A stretch of DNA of 64,000 nucleotides from Adiantum capillus-veneris. Lineage: Eukaryota; Streptophyta; Polypodiopsida; Polypodiales; Pteridaceae. Below are positions 49,931 through 60,259 of this stretch, piece by piece. Positions within the stretch are counted from its first letter, which is position 1. The number at the start of each line of letters is the position of its first letter. A program made the translations under genes and the position numbers. The DNA is taken from assembly GCA_014529385.2 (NCBI GenBank), contig CM043958.1:153785293-153849292 (forward strand), given 5' to 3'. Below the pieces are notes generated by a model. It saw only the letters and a list, made by a program, of their open reading frames with translations, was not told where the DNA came from and did no database searches.

Positions 49931-50940
49931 CATCTAGCTAATAGCAAGCCAATATTGTAGAGAAATTTGGAGTCAAAAGCATGTTGCCACTTTGCTTGTT
50001 GCTCAATTCTCTATAGGCTTCAGGATCCCAAGCTTGGAAGATTTGCTCTTCAAGCCTAGCCTCGTTCTTGGGCTCTGCAATTTCCCCACTCCGTGTAAAC
50101 TTTGGCCTACAGATGCCCAATTCTTCGTAAGCTACTACGTATGTGCCTTCAATTTCTTGCTTGGATGGCTTTAATCTCACCCGATGTTGCCCACCTTCTT
50201 GCTCAATTATACAAGCTGATAGCTTCCAAGCTTGCCTTCCCAAGCTTCCAAGTTTGATATCTGACTGCTTGATTCTACTAATTTTGTAGAGATTCATCTC
50301 AAGCTTCAAAGATCTACTTGATTCTCTACCACCTCATGGCTACCGTGGTTGTGCTCACCTACTTGGTCGGTTCTCCCAAGATTTTGCAGATTTGCTCGAC
50401 CTTTTTTTCTCTACAACAACTTCCTCCTACACAGAGATCCCCAGTTTCCTGCAAAGATACCCTCTCAAGATCTCAAGCTTCTCAAGAGGAGCTTTTTGTG
50501 CATGAGAGCTACGAGCTCCAACATCCACCCAGATCTCCTCTGATTTGACTTCAATTTGGCTCCTCCATACTGAATCTACCACTACAAGCTCAACCTTCCA
50601 TCCATTAGGTGGATTCGTACTTGTGGATAAAATCTATGAGCCTATCAATACATCCTTAAAATCATTCTAAGCAAAGCTAAAAGCAAGAAAAATGATGGAA
50701 ACCAAATGGAAAAATGATCCACCAGCCCTTGATATTGAAATAGCTAAACTACAAGCCTATAAAAATATAGCAAGGATTACCCAAGCAATGCTTCAAGCAC
50801 AAAAACCAAAAGCTGAAATAATTGGAAATCTGCAAAAGTTGAAACAAAATCAAGTCCAATGGAAATGAAAGACACTAAATAACCAAGGAATCTTTAGTAG
50901 AAAATGATAAACCATAAATCATAGTACTACTTGATAGTGA
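49931..50940. other. Unassigned sequence
   Basis: A minus-strand open frame at 50309-49938 (123 codons) is moderately protein-like (EEQIFQAWDPEAYRELSNKQ), and plus-strand frames at 50318-50548 overlap it. No family recognised. It may be part of the copia LTR flank or the outer gypsy element. Confidence 0.35.
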
Positions 50941-51230
50941 AGAAGGAATTCCCCTAGTGGAGGAAGACTGGCATGAACACCTATGGGAGAAGGTAAGGGA
51001 GGTCAACAATGGAAGCCTAACCCTAAAATCAACTCTAATTGATGCCATCTACTTATGGAATGGAATGAAAAATCCTTGTATGGATATTAGAGACATAATG
51101 ATCAAGCCTCTCCAACGCCCAAACATTAAAACCTCTACCATCATATCTAGGTCAAAACAAAGAAATATCTTTGGTATGTAGGACCACCAAATTAAATCAA
51201 GCAAAGTAGACTTTAAAAGTGGGAAATGTT

Positions 51231-51555
51231 TAGTCAATAATGTTAACTCCCATCCAATGCACCATCACCTCAGGTGAATTGTTGAAGGTTAGACCATTCC
51301 TATGGGGAGAATTGCAAAAAATATTGGAAAAAGTGAGAATCATTAGGATGACAGTGGAGAAAAAGTGGGAATCATTAAAGTGGAAAATTTATAGTCAATA
51401 ATGTTAACTCCCATCCAATGTACCATCACCTTAGGTGAATTGTTGAAGGTCAAACATTACCTATGGGGAGATTTGCAAAAAGAATGGGAAAAGTGGGAAT
51501 CATTGGGCTGACAATGGAGAAAATGAAGGAGTTGAAACAAGAATAATTTTGCGAT
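51231..51555 (+). repeat. Tandem duplication of about 160 bp
   Basis: AATGTTAACTCCCATCCAATG...GAAAAAGTGGGAATCATT occurs at 51231-51390 and again at 51392-51555 with several differences. In one phase it encodes MQCTITSGELLKVRPFLWGE, which resembles linker sequence ahead of gypsy protease (TxGELLK.RP.LW). Confidence 0.75.
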
Positions 51556-51576
51556 AAACTTCTAAAATTTTCCTAT

Positions 51577-51915
51577 ATGAACAAGGTAGGAGCTTGCTAT
51601 GAAGGAAATGAAGGGAATACAACACTTCCTAAGGAATATAATGAGGCCAAAACCATGGCGATATTGGACAGTGGGGTTGGAATTGCCATAACCACCAAAG
51701 CCATATGGGAAGCTTGGGGTAGGCTCAAAATAAAACAATCAAGAATGAAATTGCAATCGGTGGATGGGCACATTGGACAACTCATAGGATTATTGGAAAT
51801 TGTGAGAGTCAGATCTTGTCGAGTTGACTACCAACATACCTTTTCTATTGTAGATTTTAGAAATAAACTGAAGTATGAAATTGTCTTGGGACGACCATTT
51901 ATGAGGCACGTTTAA
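51577..51915 (+). pseudogene. Ty3/gypsy retropepsin domain
   Basis: A 112-codon open frame. Residues 28-34 read AILDSGV, the aspartic protease active site (D31-S32-G33). RMKLQSVDGHIGQLIGLLEI follows, then the hydrophobic strand QHTFSIVDF, and IVLGRPFMRHV, the conserved IxLGxPFL element before RT. It would release Gag and Pol from the polyprotein as a dimer. Upstream and downstream frames are broken (later stretch 52101-52316 is open but motif-free) and no RT is found, so this is an isolated remnant. It may continue the gag at 34836-36240, displaced by the nested insertions. Confidence 0.85.
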
Positions 51916-52930
51916 TTAATTTAAAGATTTGAGAAATAATTATTTGTATCTAAAACAAGTGGGATCGGTCACGATGGTAGACTTGAAGGATCATTTTTAC
52001 AAGGATGTTTTGAAAACACCAATCTAAGAATTTGATTTGGATACTTCAAGTAAAATTAAATTTCCATCATGAATAAACAAGGACACTCCTATTTGGATGT
52101 GTGAAGCCTGGGAGTTTACTAAAGCGAGAAAGTTGTATCATAGATCAAGATGTCAATGATATGGAGTACGTGTCAAAACCCTTCCTTGAACGTCTTTTTG
52201 AGCCATTTGAATGGACTCAGATATTGGTGACCATGGATGTTTGTGTCAATGAGTCCACCCCTAATATATTGTGTGATGTGAGGAGGGATATGATATTATT
52301 CCTATCCAAATGGTAACCATTGTACAATTGGATAATCAACAAGTTTTCTCTAACCATTACTACAATGTCACTGATGAACCATAAGAAGAAACAATGACCA
52401 CGAAAGAGTCAGACTCCAAAAAAGGACATACAAGGGCAAAATTGCTAGTATAAGAAGGAGAGGAAGAGTATTTTAATTTTTTGAATCAACATCGCAGATG
52501 CCAAAATAGGTATACAAGGAAACAAGAGCCAAATGACAAGAAACTAAGCATATGCCAAAAGATCATGGGGAAAATATAATTTCTGATGATGGTAGATGTG
52601 AATAATTGTGCTAAAGACAAGATGATAGTTAGAGACATCACCATTCATAAAGAAAAAACTTGAGCCAACAACCAAAATGCTAGACCAAAATAACTTGCTC
52701 ATTACAGGAGTTAAGAAAAAAGAATTTTAAGAAGGGAAAGTGGCAATAGCCGAGTCACCTACCACCCATTTTAAGAAAGAATTAATCCATCTTTCATAAG
52801 AAGATAGACCAACCATAAGCAAATTGCACAAATATTTCTTTCTATTCTCAATGTCTCATAATATAAAAAAGCCTTCCATCTTTCAAGACCCCCATCCACA
52901 TAGCCAATCTGTGGTTTCCATCCATGTGCA
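51916..52930 (+). other. Degenerate sequence downstream of the retropepsin
   Basis: Expected position of linker and RT, but no RT motif can be read in any plus-strand frame. 52101-52316 is open (MKPGSLLKRESCIIDQDVND) without a known motif. Confidence 0.4.
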
Positions 52931-52933
52931 TAG

Positions 52934-53053
52934 CATTTTACCAAACAAGTCAGTCCAGTAAGTATCTTTAATCTCTACTTCTAACTCATCATTCAATTCT
53001 TGCCACAACGGATCCCATGTTTGCAAGATTTTGTCTTCGATGTTGCTCCCACT

Positions 53054-53107
<54 letters not shown>

Positions 53108-53400
53108 AGGGAGGGAGGGAGGGAACGGAGAAAGAGGGAGAGGGAGGGTGGGGAGGAGAGAGTGAGAGAGAGGTAGAGAGGGAGGGTAAGAGAAATACTT
53201 ACCTAGATGATCTTTTCAAGCAGTTCTCTTTTCAAACAATTATGGGTATCAATGCCTGAAACTAGTTCTTTATAAAGAAAAGTTTTACCAAACAAGTCAG
53301 TCCAGTAAGTATCTTTAATCTCCACTTCTAACTCATCATTCAATTCTTGCCACAACGGATCCCATGTTTGCAAGATTTTGTCTTCGATGTTGCTCCCACT

Positions 53401-53475
<75 letters not shown>

Positions 53476-53656
53476 AGGGAGGGAGAGAACGGAGAAAGAG
53501 GGAGAGGGAGGGTGGGTAGGAGAGAGTGAGAGAGAGGTAGAGAGGGAGGGAGAGAGAGGGTAAGAGAAATACTTACCTAGATGATCTTTTCAAGCAGTTC
53601 TCTTTTCAAACAATTATGGGTATCAATGCCTGAAACTAGTTCTTTATAAAGAAAAG
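52934..53656. repeat. Tandem duplication of about 350-370 bp carrying GA tracts
   Basis: Two consecutive units begin TTTTACCAAACAAGTCAGTCC (52933 and 53284) and end TTCTTTATAAAGAAAAG. Each holds a (GA)n run followed by GGGA repeats (53057-53125 and 53404-53485) of different length. Apart from tract length the units are almost identical, so duplication is recent. Confidence 0.9.
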
Positions 53657-53690
53657 TTTTAGCACTTTACCTTTGACTCTCCCTCATTCA

Positions 53691-53691
53691 A

Positions 53692-53728
<37 letters not shown>

Positions 53729-53736
53729 ACGTGTTC

Positions 53737-53774
<38 letters not shown>

Positions 53775-53775
53775 A
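53691..53775. repeat. GT and GA microsatellites
   Basis: (GT)n at 53694-53726 followed by (GA)n at 53739-53773. Confidence 0.95.
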
Positions 53776-53849
53776 AGAGAGAGAAGGATGGAAGAACTCC
53801 AAGTGCCAAGTGAGTTTATGCTTGCGGTTTTTTGAATCTATGAGAAGGT

Positions 53850-55060
53850 GATTTGTCAATTGTGCATGGAAAGAGGAATTTTAGAAAATTTTGTAAGCAC
53901 TATTGGGGTTAAACAGAGATGTCTGTTGTCATTAACTCTCTTTGTTCTATGCTTTGATCAATTGATCCAAAACAAAGGTTATGCTTGTGAAAGCCAACCA
54001 TAAGGAGAAGCCATGCATTGTGTACAACAATGATACACTTGAAGTTGTTGAGAGCTTTAAGTACCTTGGCCTTAAGGTTCCGACCAATCACAAGGGGCAT
54101 GAATGTGCTATGCGTCGTTTGGAAGTGGGAAAGAGAGCATACTATGCATTTGAAACATGTGTAATACGGGAAACATCAAGTTTTGGGTTCTGAAGAAGTA
54201 CCTTTCATTGGTGACCCTTTTTCTTCTTTATGGAGTTGAAGTGTGGGGTGGGATCATCTCACAGTCTATTGAAAAGAGTTTGAGAATGTCCAAAAGCGTT
54301 TTCTTACAAACTTTCTCCAAGTTAAGACAGAAGCACCATATATGCTCCTACTTCATGAGTCGAGATCTCTTCCAAGTGAGGTTATGGGCATGGAAAGGAT
54401 TGTGGAGTACATGATAAAGATGCATCAAAACCCCTCACATTGACTTCCTACAATTGCATAAGAAGCAAGCACAAAACTTCAAAAGACACATAAAAGCAAG
54501 ATCTTGAGCATGAAATGGATGCAAGACATAAATAAGTGGTTTGGGAGATGGGATGTATTATGCTTGCTACATGATGCCTTAATTGACTCGCAAACTGAAT
54601 GAAGCTTCTCTACAACACCAAATGGAATCCAGTGGGTCACGCTTCATACATTACACCACCCATATTGTCCCCAACTACAAAACCATGTTCTTTGTTGAAA
54701 GGGAAAACTATACTCACACTTACATATGCCTATCCCCTTGTCAGCAATACGCACTATCGCAGCCATTCGGCTTAGCTCCCACTCCCTTTGATGTGAGACT
54801 GGGCATTGGGGCAATGGAGAAGAGTCAAATTGATTGTGCACATTATGCTCACTGGAAGCTCGAGAGTCTGAGTACCACACACTACTAGAGTGCTCAGCTT
54901 TTGGTCACATCCGAACTTGCTTCCCTCACATTTTCAGCCATGACTTAGACCTACACACTTTCCTCTCCCCACCACAAGGTGGGCTCTCCATTGCAACTCT
55001 CATCACCACAATTTTGAAACATTGAGAGTCACTCATCAACCACACACATACTACATCACA
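53850..55060 (+). pseudogene. LINE (non-LTR) reverse transcriptase C-terminal half
   Basis: In shifting plus-strand frames it reads STIGVKQRCLLSLTLFVLCF (RT motif near GVxQGxPLSPxLF), SFKYLGLKVPTNHKG, then the long helical region with GMERIVEYMIKMHQNPSH and KWMQDINKWFGRWDVLCLLH. It ends with CTLCSLEARESEYHTLLEC (54837-54900), the C-x2-C...H-x4-C zinc-binding tail of plant LINE ORF2 proteins. The catalytic YADD region and the endonuclease are missing or unreadable. The 5' truncation is typical of LINE copies. Confidence 0.75.
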
Positions 55061-55119
55061 TGTAACTTTAGTCCCACAGGTGATATTTGACCACCGAGGA
55101 CGATAATAAATCTAACTAT

Positions 55120-55189
55120 CTATCTATCTCTCTCTCCCCCCCTTCCTCACTCCCCCCCCCCCCCCCCCTCTCTCTCTAACTACTTACTC

Positions 55190-55238
<49 letters not shown>

Positions 55239-55377
55239 TACCTGGATGGATTTTTTTCTTGCTCTCTTGCAAAAAACTATAGGTTTAAATGTCTACAATC
55301 AAGTCTTTATATAGAATAATTTTTAAAAGCAGTTTGCTTTTGCTTTTCTATATATATCAATTTGCTTTTTGATTAAA

Positions 55378-55472
<95 letters not shown>

Positions 55473-55480
55473 CGCTAACT
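55120..55480. repeat. GATA-like, poly-C, GA and CT microsatellites
   Basis: (CTAT)n near 55111-55130, a C-run near 55150-55168, (GA)n at 55193-55236, and (CT)n at 55382-55469. The (GA)n and (CT)n tracts are complementary and about 145 bp apart, so they could pair in a single strand. Confidence 0.95.
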
Positions 55481-55629
55481 ACCCATTACCGCAAGGAAGG
55501 GGGGGACAGAGAGAAAGGGAGGATAATAAAGAGAGCAAGAAGAGAGCAAGCGAGCAAGAGAGAGAGTGGGAGATAGCTAGAGGGAGAGATTGGGAGGTAT
55601 AGAGAGAGTGGGAGCCTTAGCCTTTCGCA

Positions 55630-56903
55630 AAATTAAGACGAAATGCCTCATTGTGGGTTTAGATAAAGCATCTAACACGATATCTGTCATCTGCAAAAAG
55701 CTTGCCTTTGAAGCAGCTGAAAACCGCAGCTGAAAACTGACTTAGAGGTAATGAGTTTTGTTACATTGCAGAAGACTTGGATACTATTGTCTTAAGAACA
55801 AGTAAAAGTATGATTGAAATAGGATTTTAGGAAGAAACTACCAAGCTTCCCATCCTGTTTCCAACTTTTAAAAGTCACAAAGGTAAATTTCCTTGGATCT
55901 GAGATGCTTCCAATTGCCTTTTTTCCAAGATAACAAAAGATGTCACGGAAGGACTTAATTTGATAAGTGATGAACTCAAAAACATATGTGCTATTAAAAG
56001 AAAAGATGTCAGACGCTTCTCAAGAGTAGACATTCAACCCTTTTGGATAGTTGGTAACTCGTCCAATGTCCTTTTAAACCTACCTTCTGCCATTTGTTCG
56101 GTTTATACAGTAGATATTACTCAATGCTATGAAAATATCCCTTTAGTAGGAGAATATAGTCTCATAAATGTATTAAATTATCTCGTAGATTTGGCCTTCT
56201 CTAATAGAGCAAAAGATGGATTCTCTCGCATTTCCTTTGTCAAGACAGCTAGATGGGTCAAGAAAGTGAGCATGGCTTCACCACTTCACATGAATAGTAA
56301 TCAATTCAAAATAATCATTCAGTGGGTTCTGAACCACTGCTATGCTGTATTTGGTAAAGACTTCTTTCATCAAACAAGTGGTATTCCTATGGGATTTTCT
56401 TGTTCTCCTGCTATGTGTAACCTTTATTTACTTTATTTTGAATATAAATGGATTATTAGCCTAACTTCCCAAGCAAAAGGGCTCTCTGTACTTATAAAGT
56501 GTAATCATACTTTTAGATTCATGGATGATATATTGAGTGTTAATAACCCCAACTTTGCTCAACAGTGGATATGTATCCTGCTTGCTTAGCAATTGAACCC
56601 ACCTTTTTAGAACAAGATACCGTCAATGGTATTGCCTTCACTAAACGTACTAACTATTTTTCCATTGAATTGAATATTGACACTTGCTCTGTTGGTAACT
56701 TTTCTACTAATTTTTTTTGGAAACGGGATCACCTTACTTTTGCCGAGTTTGTATTAAAAAAGAGCAACAGACCATTCAAAATGTCTCTACATACCTGTTT
56801 AAGTATTCTTCACTTAATTATCTATCCTTCCTCTAATGTATTTTCAGCCCTAGAAGAAACGAGGGTTCTTATTAGGAAATTTCAAGCTAAAGGCTTCCAT
56901 TAA
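55630..56903 (+). pseudogene. Penelope/algal-type reverse transcriptase, frameshifted
   Basis: Coding similarity starts at about 55630 (KIKTKCLIVGLDKASNTIS, the upstream DKA/DKG element), with FPTFKSHKGKFPW following. A 209-codon frame from 55960 carries all core RT motifs: motif A at residues 51-58 (VDITQCYE, D52), motif B at 139-150 (TSGIPMGFSCSP), motif C at 185-190 (FRFMDD). A frameshift near 56570 leads to a 112-codon frame containing FWKRDHLTF and KKSNRPFKM, matching the thumb-side region of this RT group. The GIPMGFSCSP box resembles Penelope-like and poorly described algal RTs, not LTR or LINE enzymes. No GIY-YIG endonuclease is seen. Clade assignment is from memory and needs a tree. 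Confidence 0.75.
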
Positions 56904-57058
56904 AAACTTTTGATTTCTACCATAACAACGGCTCTGAGTAAAAAAGAATGGCATGGGGTCAAGTTTGATGTTCCATTACTTAGTCTTTTACTGAGGAAGT
57001 AGGCCCATATCTAATAAGCCTACTAGATTCATTAGTTACGGTGCTTGGGTAAGGGTGG

Positions 57059-57142
57059 ACACACACACACACACACACACACACGCACGCACACGCATGC
57101 GCATGTGCATGCACATGCACGTGCGCACACACACACACACAT
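57059..57142. repeat. CA microsatellite with CATG-rich centre
   Basis: (CA)n, then GCACGCACACGCATGCGCATG-type alternating purine-pyrimidine sequence, then (CA)n. Such tracts can adopt Z-DNA; no function implied. Confidence 0.95.
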
Positions 57143-59560
57143 TACTAGGGATGGTGTGTTAATAACCTTGTGGGATTTTTAACTGGGGGACTATTTGGCC
57201 TAGGGAGCCTTGGTTTATTAACTGAAGTACATTCAGTAGGTGATAAGTGAATAGGTGCCTTAAATAAAAACCTAGCTATTAGTTGCTAACTAAAGAGCTA
57301 TGGACGACCATTTTTTTGCCCTCTTCTATGATTAAACCTCAATGGCCACTGCAGTCTGTGACACTGCACATTCTAATGCCATCTTCTTCCCCTTCTCTCT
57401 AGCCTCCCTCAATTTATCTCTCTATCTCCCCTCCCTCGTTATTTGTGGGAGATAAGGATGCTGCAAAATTGGGCCCGCCTCACTACTAAGAAGGAATGTG
57501 GGGTGTTGTTGTGTCATCATCTTCCTCTTGAAGATGGCTTGCCACACTGCTCGAAAGGGGAAGGGGCCTTTGGCTCCCAACAAGGTGAGCAGCTTTGCTC
57601 ACTTAGCATTTGTACTGTGTGAGCACGTGAGTACTTGTGTTCTTTGAGATTGTGAGGGTTTATACCCACAAGGGTATAAGGTTTAGTAATCGACTATATG
57701 GCGAAGGGCAAGGATAAGCATGCTATCGTAGAGTTGGTTGCTCCGACTCCATCTCAGGTAAGCTATGGACTACTGTTCGAATGGTGTGGTGTGATACACT
57801 TGATGTGTTGGTACTATTCTCATTGTTGTATTGTAATGTGACTTCTACTGAGACCTTTTGGCTATGGCATGTTTGGTTTAGTTGCCCTTAGGAAATGCTT
57901 TCCTTTTATTGATGAATCAAAAGGAGGGAAACAGTATGTATCCATGGCCTTGGTTGTGAATGCCTTTCAAAATGTTGGTGTTTTCTGTTGATGCATAAAA
58001 ATGGTCTTGTCTTTAGCTCGAGTTGTTCTAACATGGAAGGAGAGTAGCCTCCTACAATACAGGAGGTATGGAGCTTAAAAATATTAAAGGTTGTCTTTTA
58101 ACTTGGTGAAGGTCCGTATATGGTAAAGTTGACCTACCTGCTGGGTATAAAACAAAGGGCCTGGCTTTGGTATGAACTGGTCATAGGGTATTTTTTAATG
58201 AAAAATCATTGCGTAAAGGGATCCTCTTGCAATACTGGTTGATTGTTACCTTTGTTTAGGTTAAAATATGTTGATTGATGTCCTTTGAAATACTTGATGA
58301 AAGAACCTATATGATATAGTTAACCTACTGATGGGTAAAAATCAAAATTTGTTTGAATTATCGTAGCAGGTATTCTTCTTTTGGGTAATTCTGGGTTGGA
58401 TACAATGCTTAGTACTAGTGCTCAATTCAGGTTTATACCGTATGAGTATTATGTCTCCTTGGAAAATTTTGTTCACTTGGCTGTACAGGATGTGAGCATT
58501 TGGGACCGGTGCTAGGTCTTTTAGTCTTGCTCAATCAACAACATGGCCGGATGAATATTGGGAGTTTTTGAAACTCTACGCTACTTTATCGTACATAGCT
58601 TGGGCTGTTGGATTGATAATGAGCTTACTATTATTGCTCAAGTAAGGTTGGAGCCGGCTTAGGTTTGTGATTACTGCTCAATGTGGATGTACATGGTTTA
58701 AATATTTGGTTGAGGGACAAGGTTATAGTGATTCTGACCGAATATGGTTGAGAGTTTTGATGAATAATGTTGTTGACTTTGGTAGATAGGGGTGCCCAGC
58801 CACTCGTGAAATTGTAAGTGGTTGATTGTTACATTAATGAATGGGCCATGGTGGCTTCTTTTTGTTTGGAAGAAATATGGCACCTCGACATATTCCTTCT
58901 ATATGTTGTATAGGGGTGTAGCACTTATACTTACTACCTTACATATGGTTTGTCTAAGAAGGGGTATATCTTACTTGACTAACAACCTTTTATGTTACAT
59001 GTGACTCCAAAGTATAGATTGAATGCACATATGAGCACTGTCACTGACCTTGAAAGAATAGCGGAAATTAATGCCAAACCCTATAAAGTCAAGAAACATG
59101 TATATGTGGCCCACTTCGAGGCTAAACTGCCCCATAAAACTTGTCTCCGGCCTTATCTCATGAGAGCTGCAAAGCGAAGGGAGCTCAAAAGGGCCCCTTT
59201 TTTCCTGTAAATGAAATAATCGAGTAGGTTTGGCTTTCTTATTTCTTATTATCTTTAAAAGCAATTTAGTTGGGTGACATCTATAACATGTGGGATACCC
59301 ATGCATCACTTGCATACGGTGCCAATGCTAACTGAAATTTGTGTTGTTTCCATGGGTGCAGGTGAGGGTTACCTTCTCAACTATGGTTTTCAAAGTGCCT
59401 TGGATTGAAGATGGTGGATTTATATATCTTCAGGCTCTTAACTCTTCTTGTACTTATGTATAAAGTCCATTCTGTACTATGAATGGGAATTATACCACCT
59501 TTTCACTAACATAGTTTCTAGGGTCTTTCGTAAATTGAAAGAATTCTTTGGTGTTTATGT
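57143..59560. other. Unassigned region with two possible exons
   Basis: Plus strand 57534-57584 encodes MACHTARKGKGPLAPNK followed by GTGAGC. Plus strand 57698-57757 encodes MAKGKDKHAIVELVAPTPSQ followed by GTAAGC. Both end at good splice-donor consensus, but no downstream exon, acceptor or protein family is recognised. 58992-59210 is an open frame of 72 codons with a basic C-terminus (LMRAAKRRELKRAPFFL). Degenerate repeats (GTTGACCTACCTGCTGGGTA, GTTAACCTACTGATGGGTA) lie at 58120-58340. Could be a small gene or old element; unresolved. Confidence 0.3.
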
Positions 59561-59583
59561 TATATTGTTATTGGAACACACAC

Positions 59584-59760
59584 ACATGAAGATGAGTGGT
59601 TAGATATGTGTAGAGAAACCACAACTGCTCAACCACACACATGCATGGAGATGAGTGGTTGCATATGTGTAGAGAAATCACAAACATGCTCAACCACACA
59701 CATGCATGGAGTATGAGTGGTTGTATATGTGTAGAGAGACCACAAGCATTGCTCAACCAG
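59584..59760. repeat. Tandem repeat, about 60 bp x 3
   Basis: Three units of GATGAGTGGTTxxATATGTG ... CTCAACCACACACATG with period 60-62 bp. It lies at the left end of what may be a decayed LTR preceding 60260. Confidence 0.9.
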
Positions 59761-60259
59761 CCAAGAATGCAAGAAAAATAAGAGATCACAACACACAAAA
59801 CATGCAAGAATCACAAGCATGCCTAAGCACGAAAGCAAGCAAGAAAAATCAGTTAGAGAGTTAGTAAAGAAGGAGATAAAATGAAGAAGATGATGGAGAC
59901 TCCAAATCCAAATTTCTCAAGCTCCTTATACTTCTCACCCTCACAAAAGTTGAGTTCACATTCTACAAATGGATTTTTAAACATAGGTTACAATATGCAT
60001 TGTCCATGTGACCAAAACTAGTCAGAACTCTATTCACTTGACTACTCACTTAAGGTGCACTAATCTCATTGATCTTACAATTTGGAACTCATGAAGAGAC
60101 CAATTAACCATTTACAACTCCACATTGCTGAAATATACATTGGAAAAAATATCTACAATGAGAAATTTGTAGAACATTTTCACACTTCTAACTCCAAGTA
60201 CTCGTTCACTTCAACAATTATAGCTTGCAACTTTGCAGTGTGTGAAAATCACTACACAA

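Noticed and set aside
57534-57584. Histone H3-like N-terminus (TARKGKGPLAP)
   Set aside because: Only a short basic stretch is similar. No histone fold follows and the register does not match H3.
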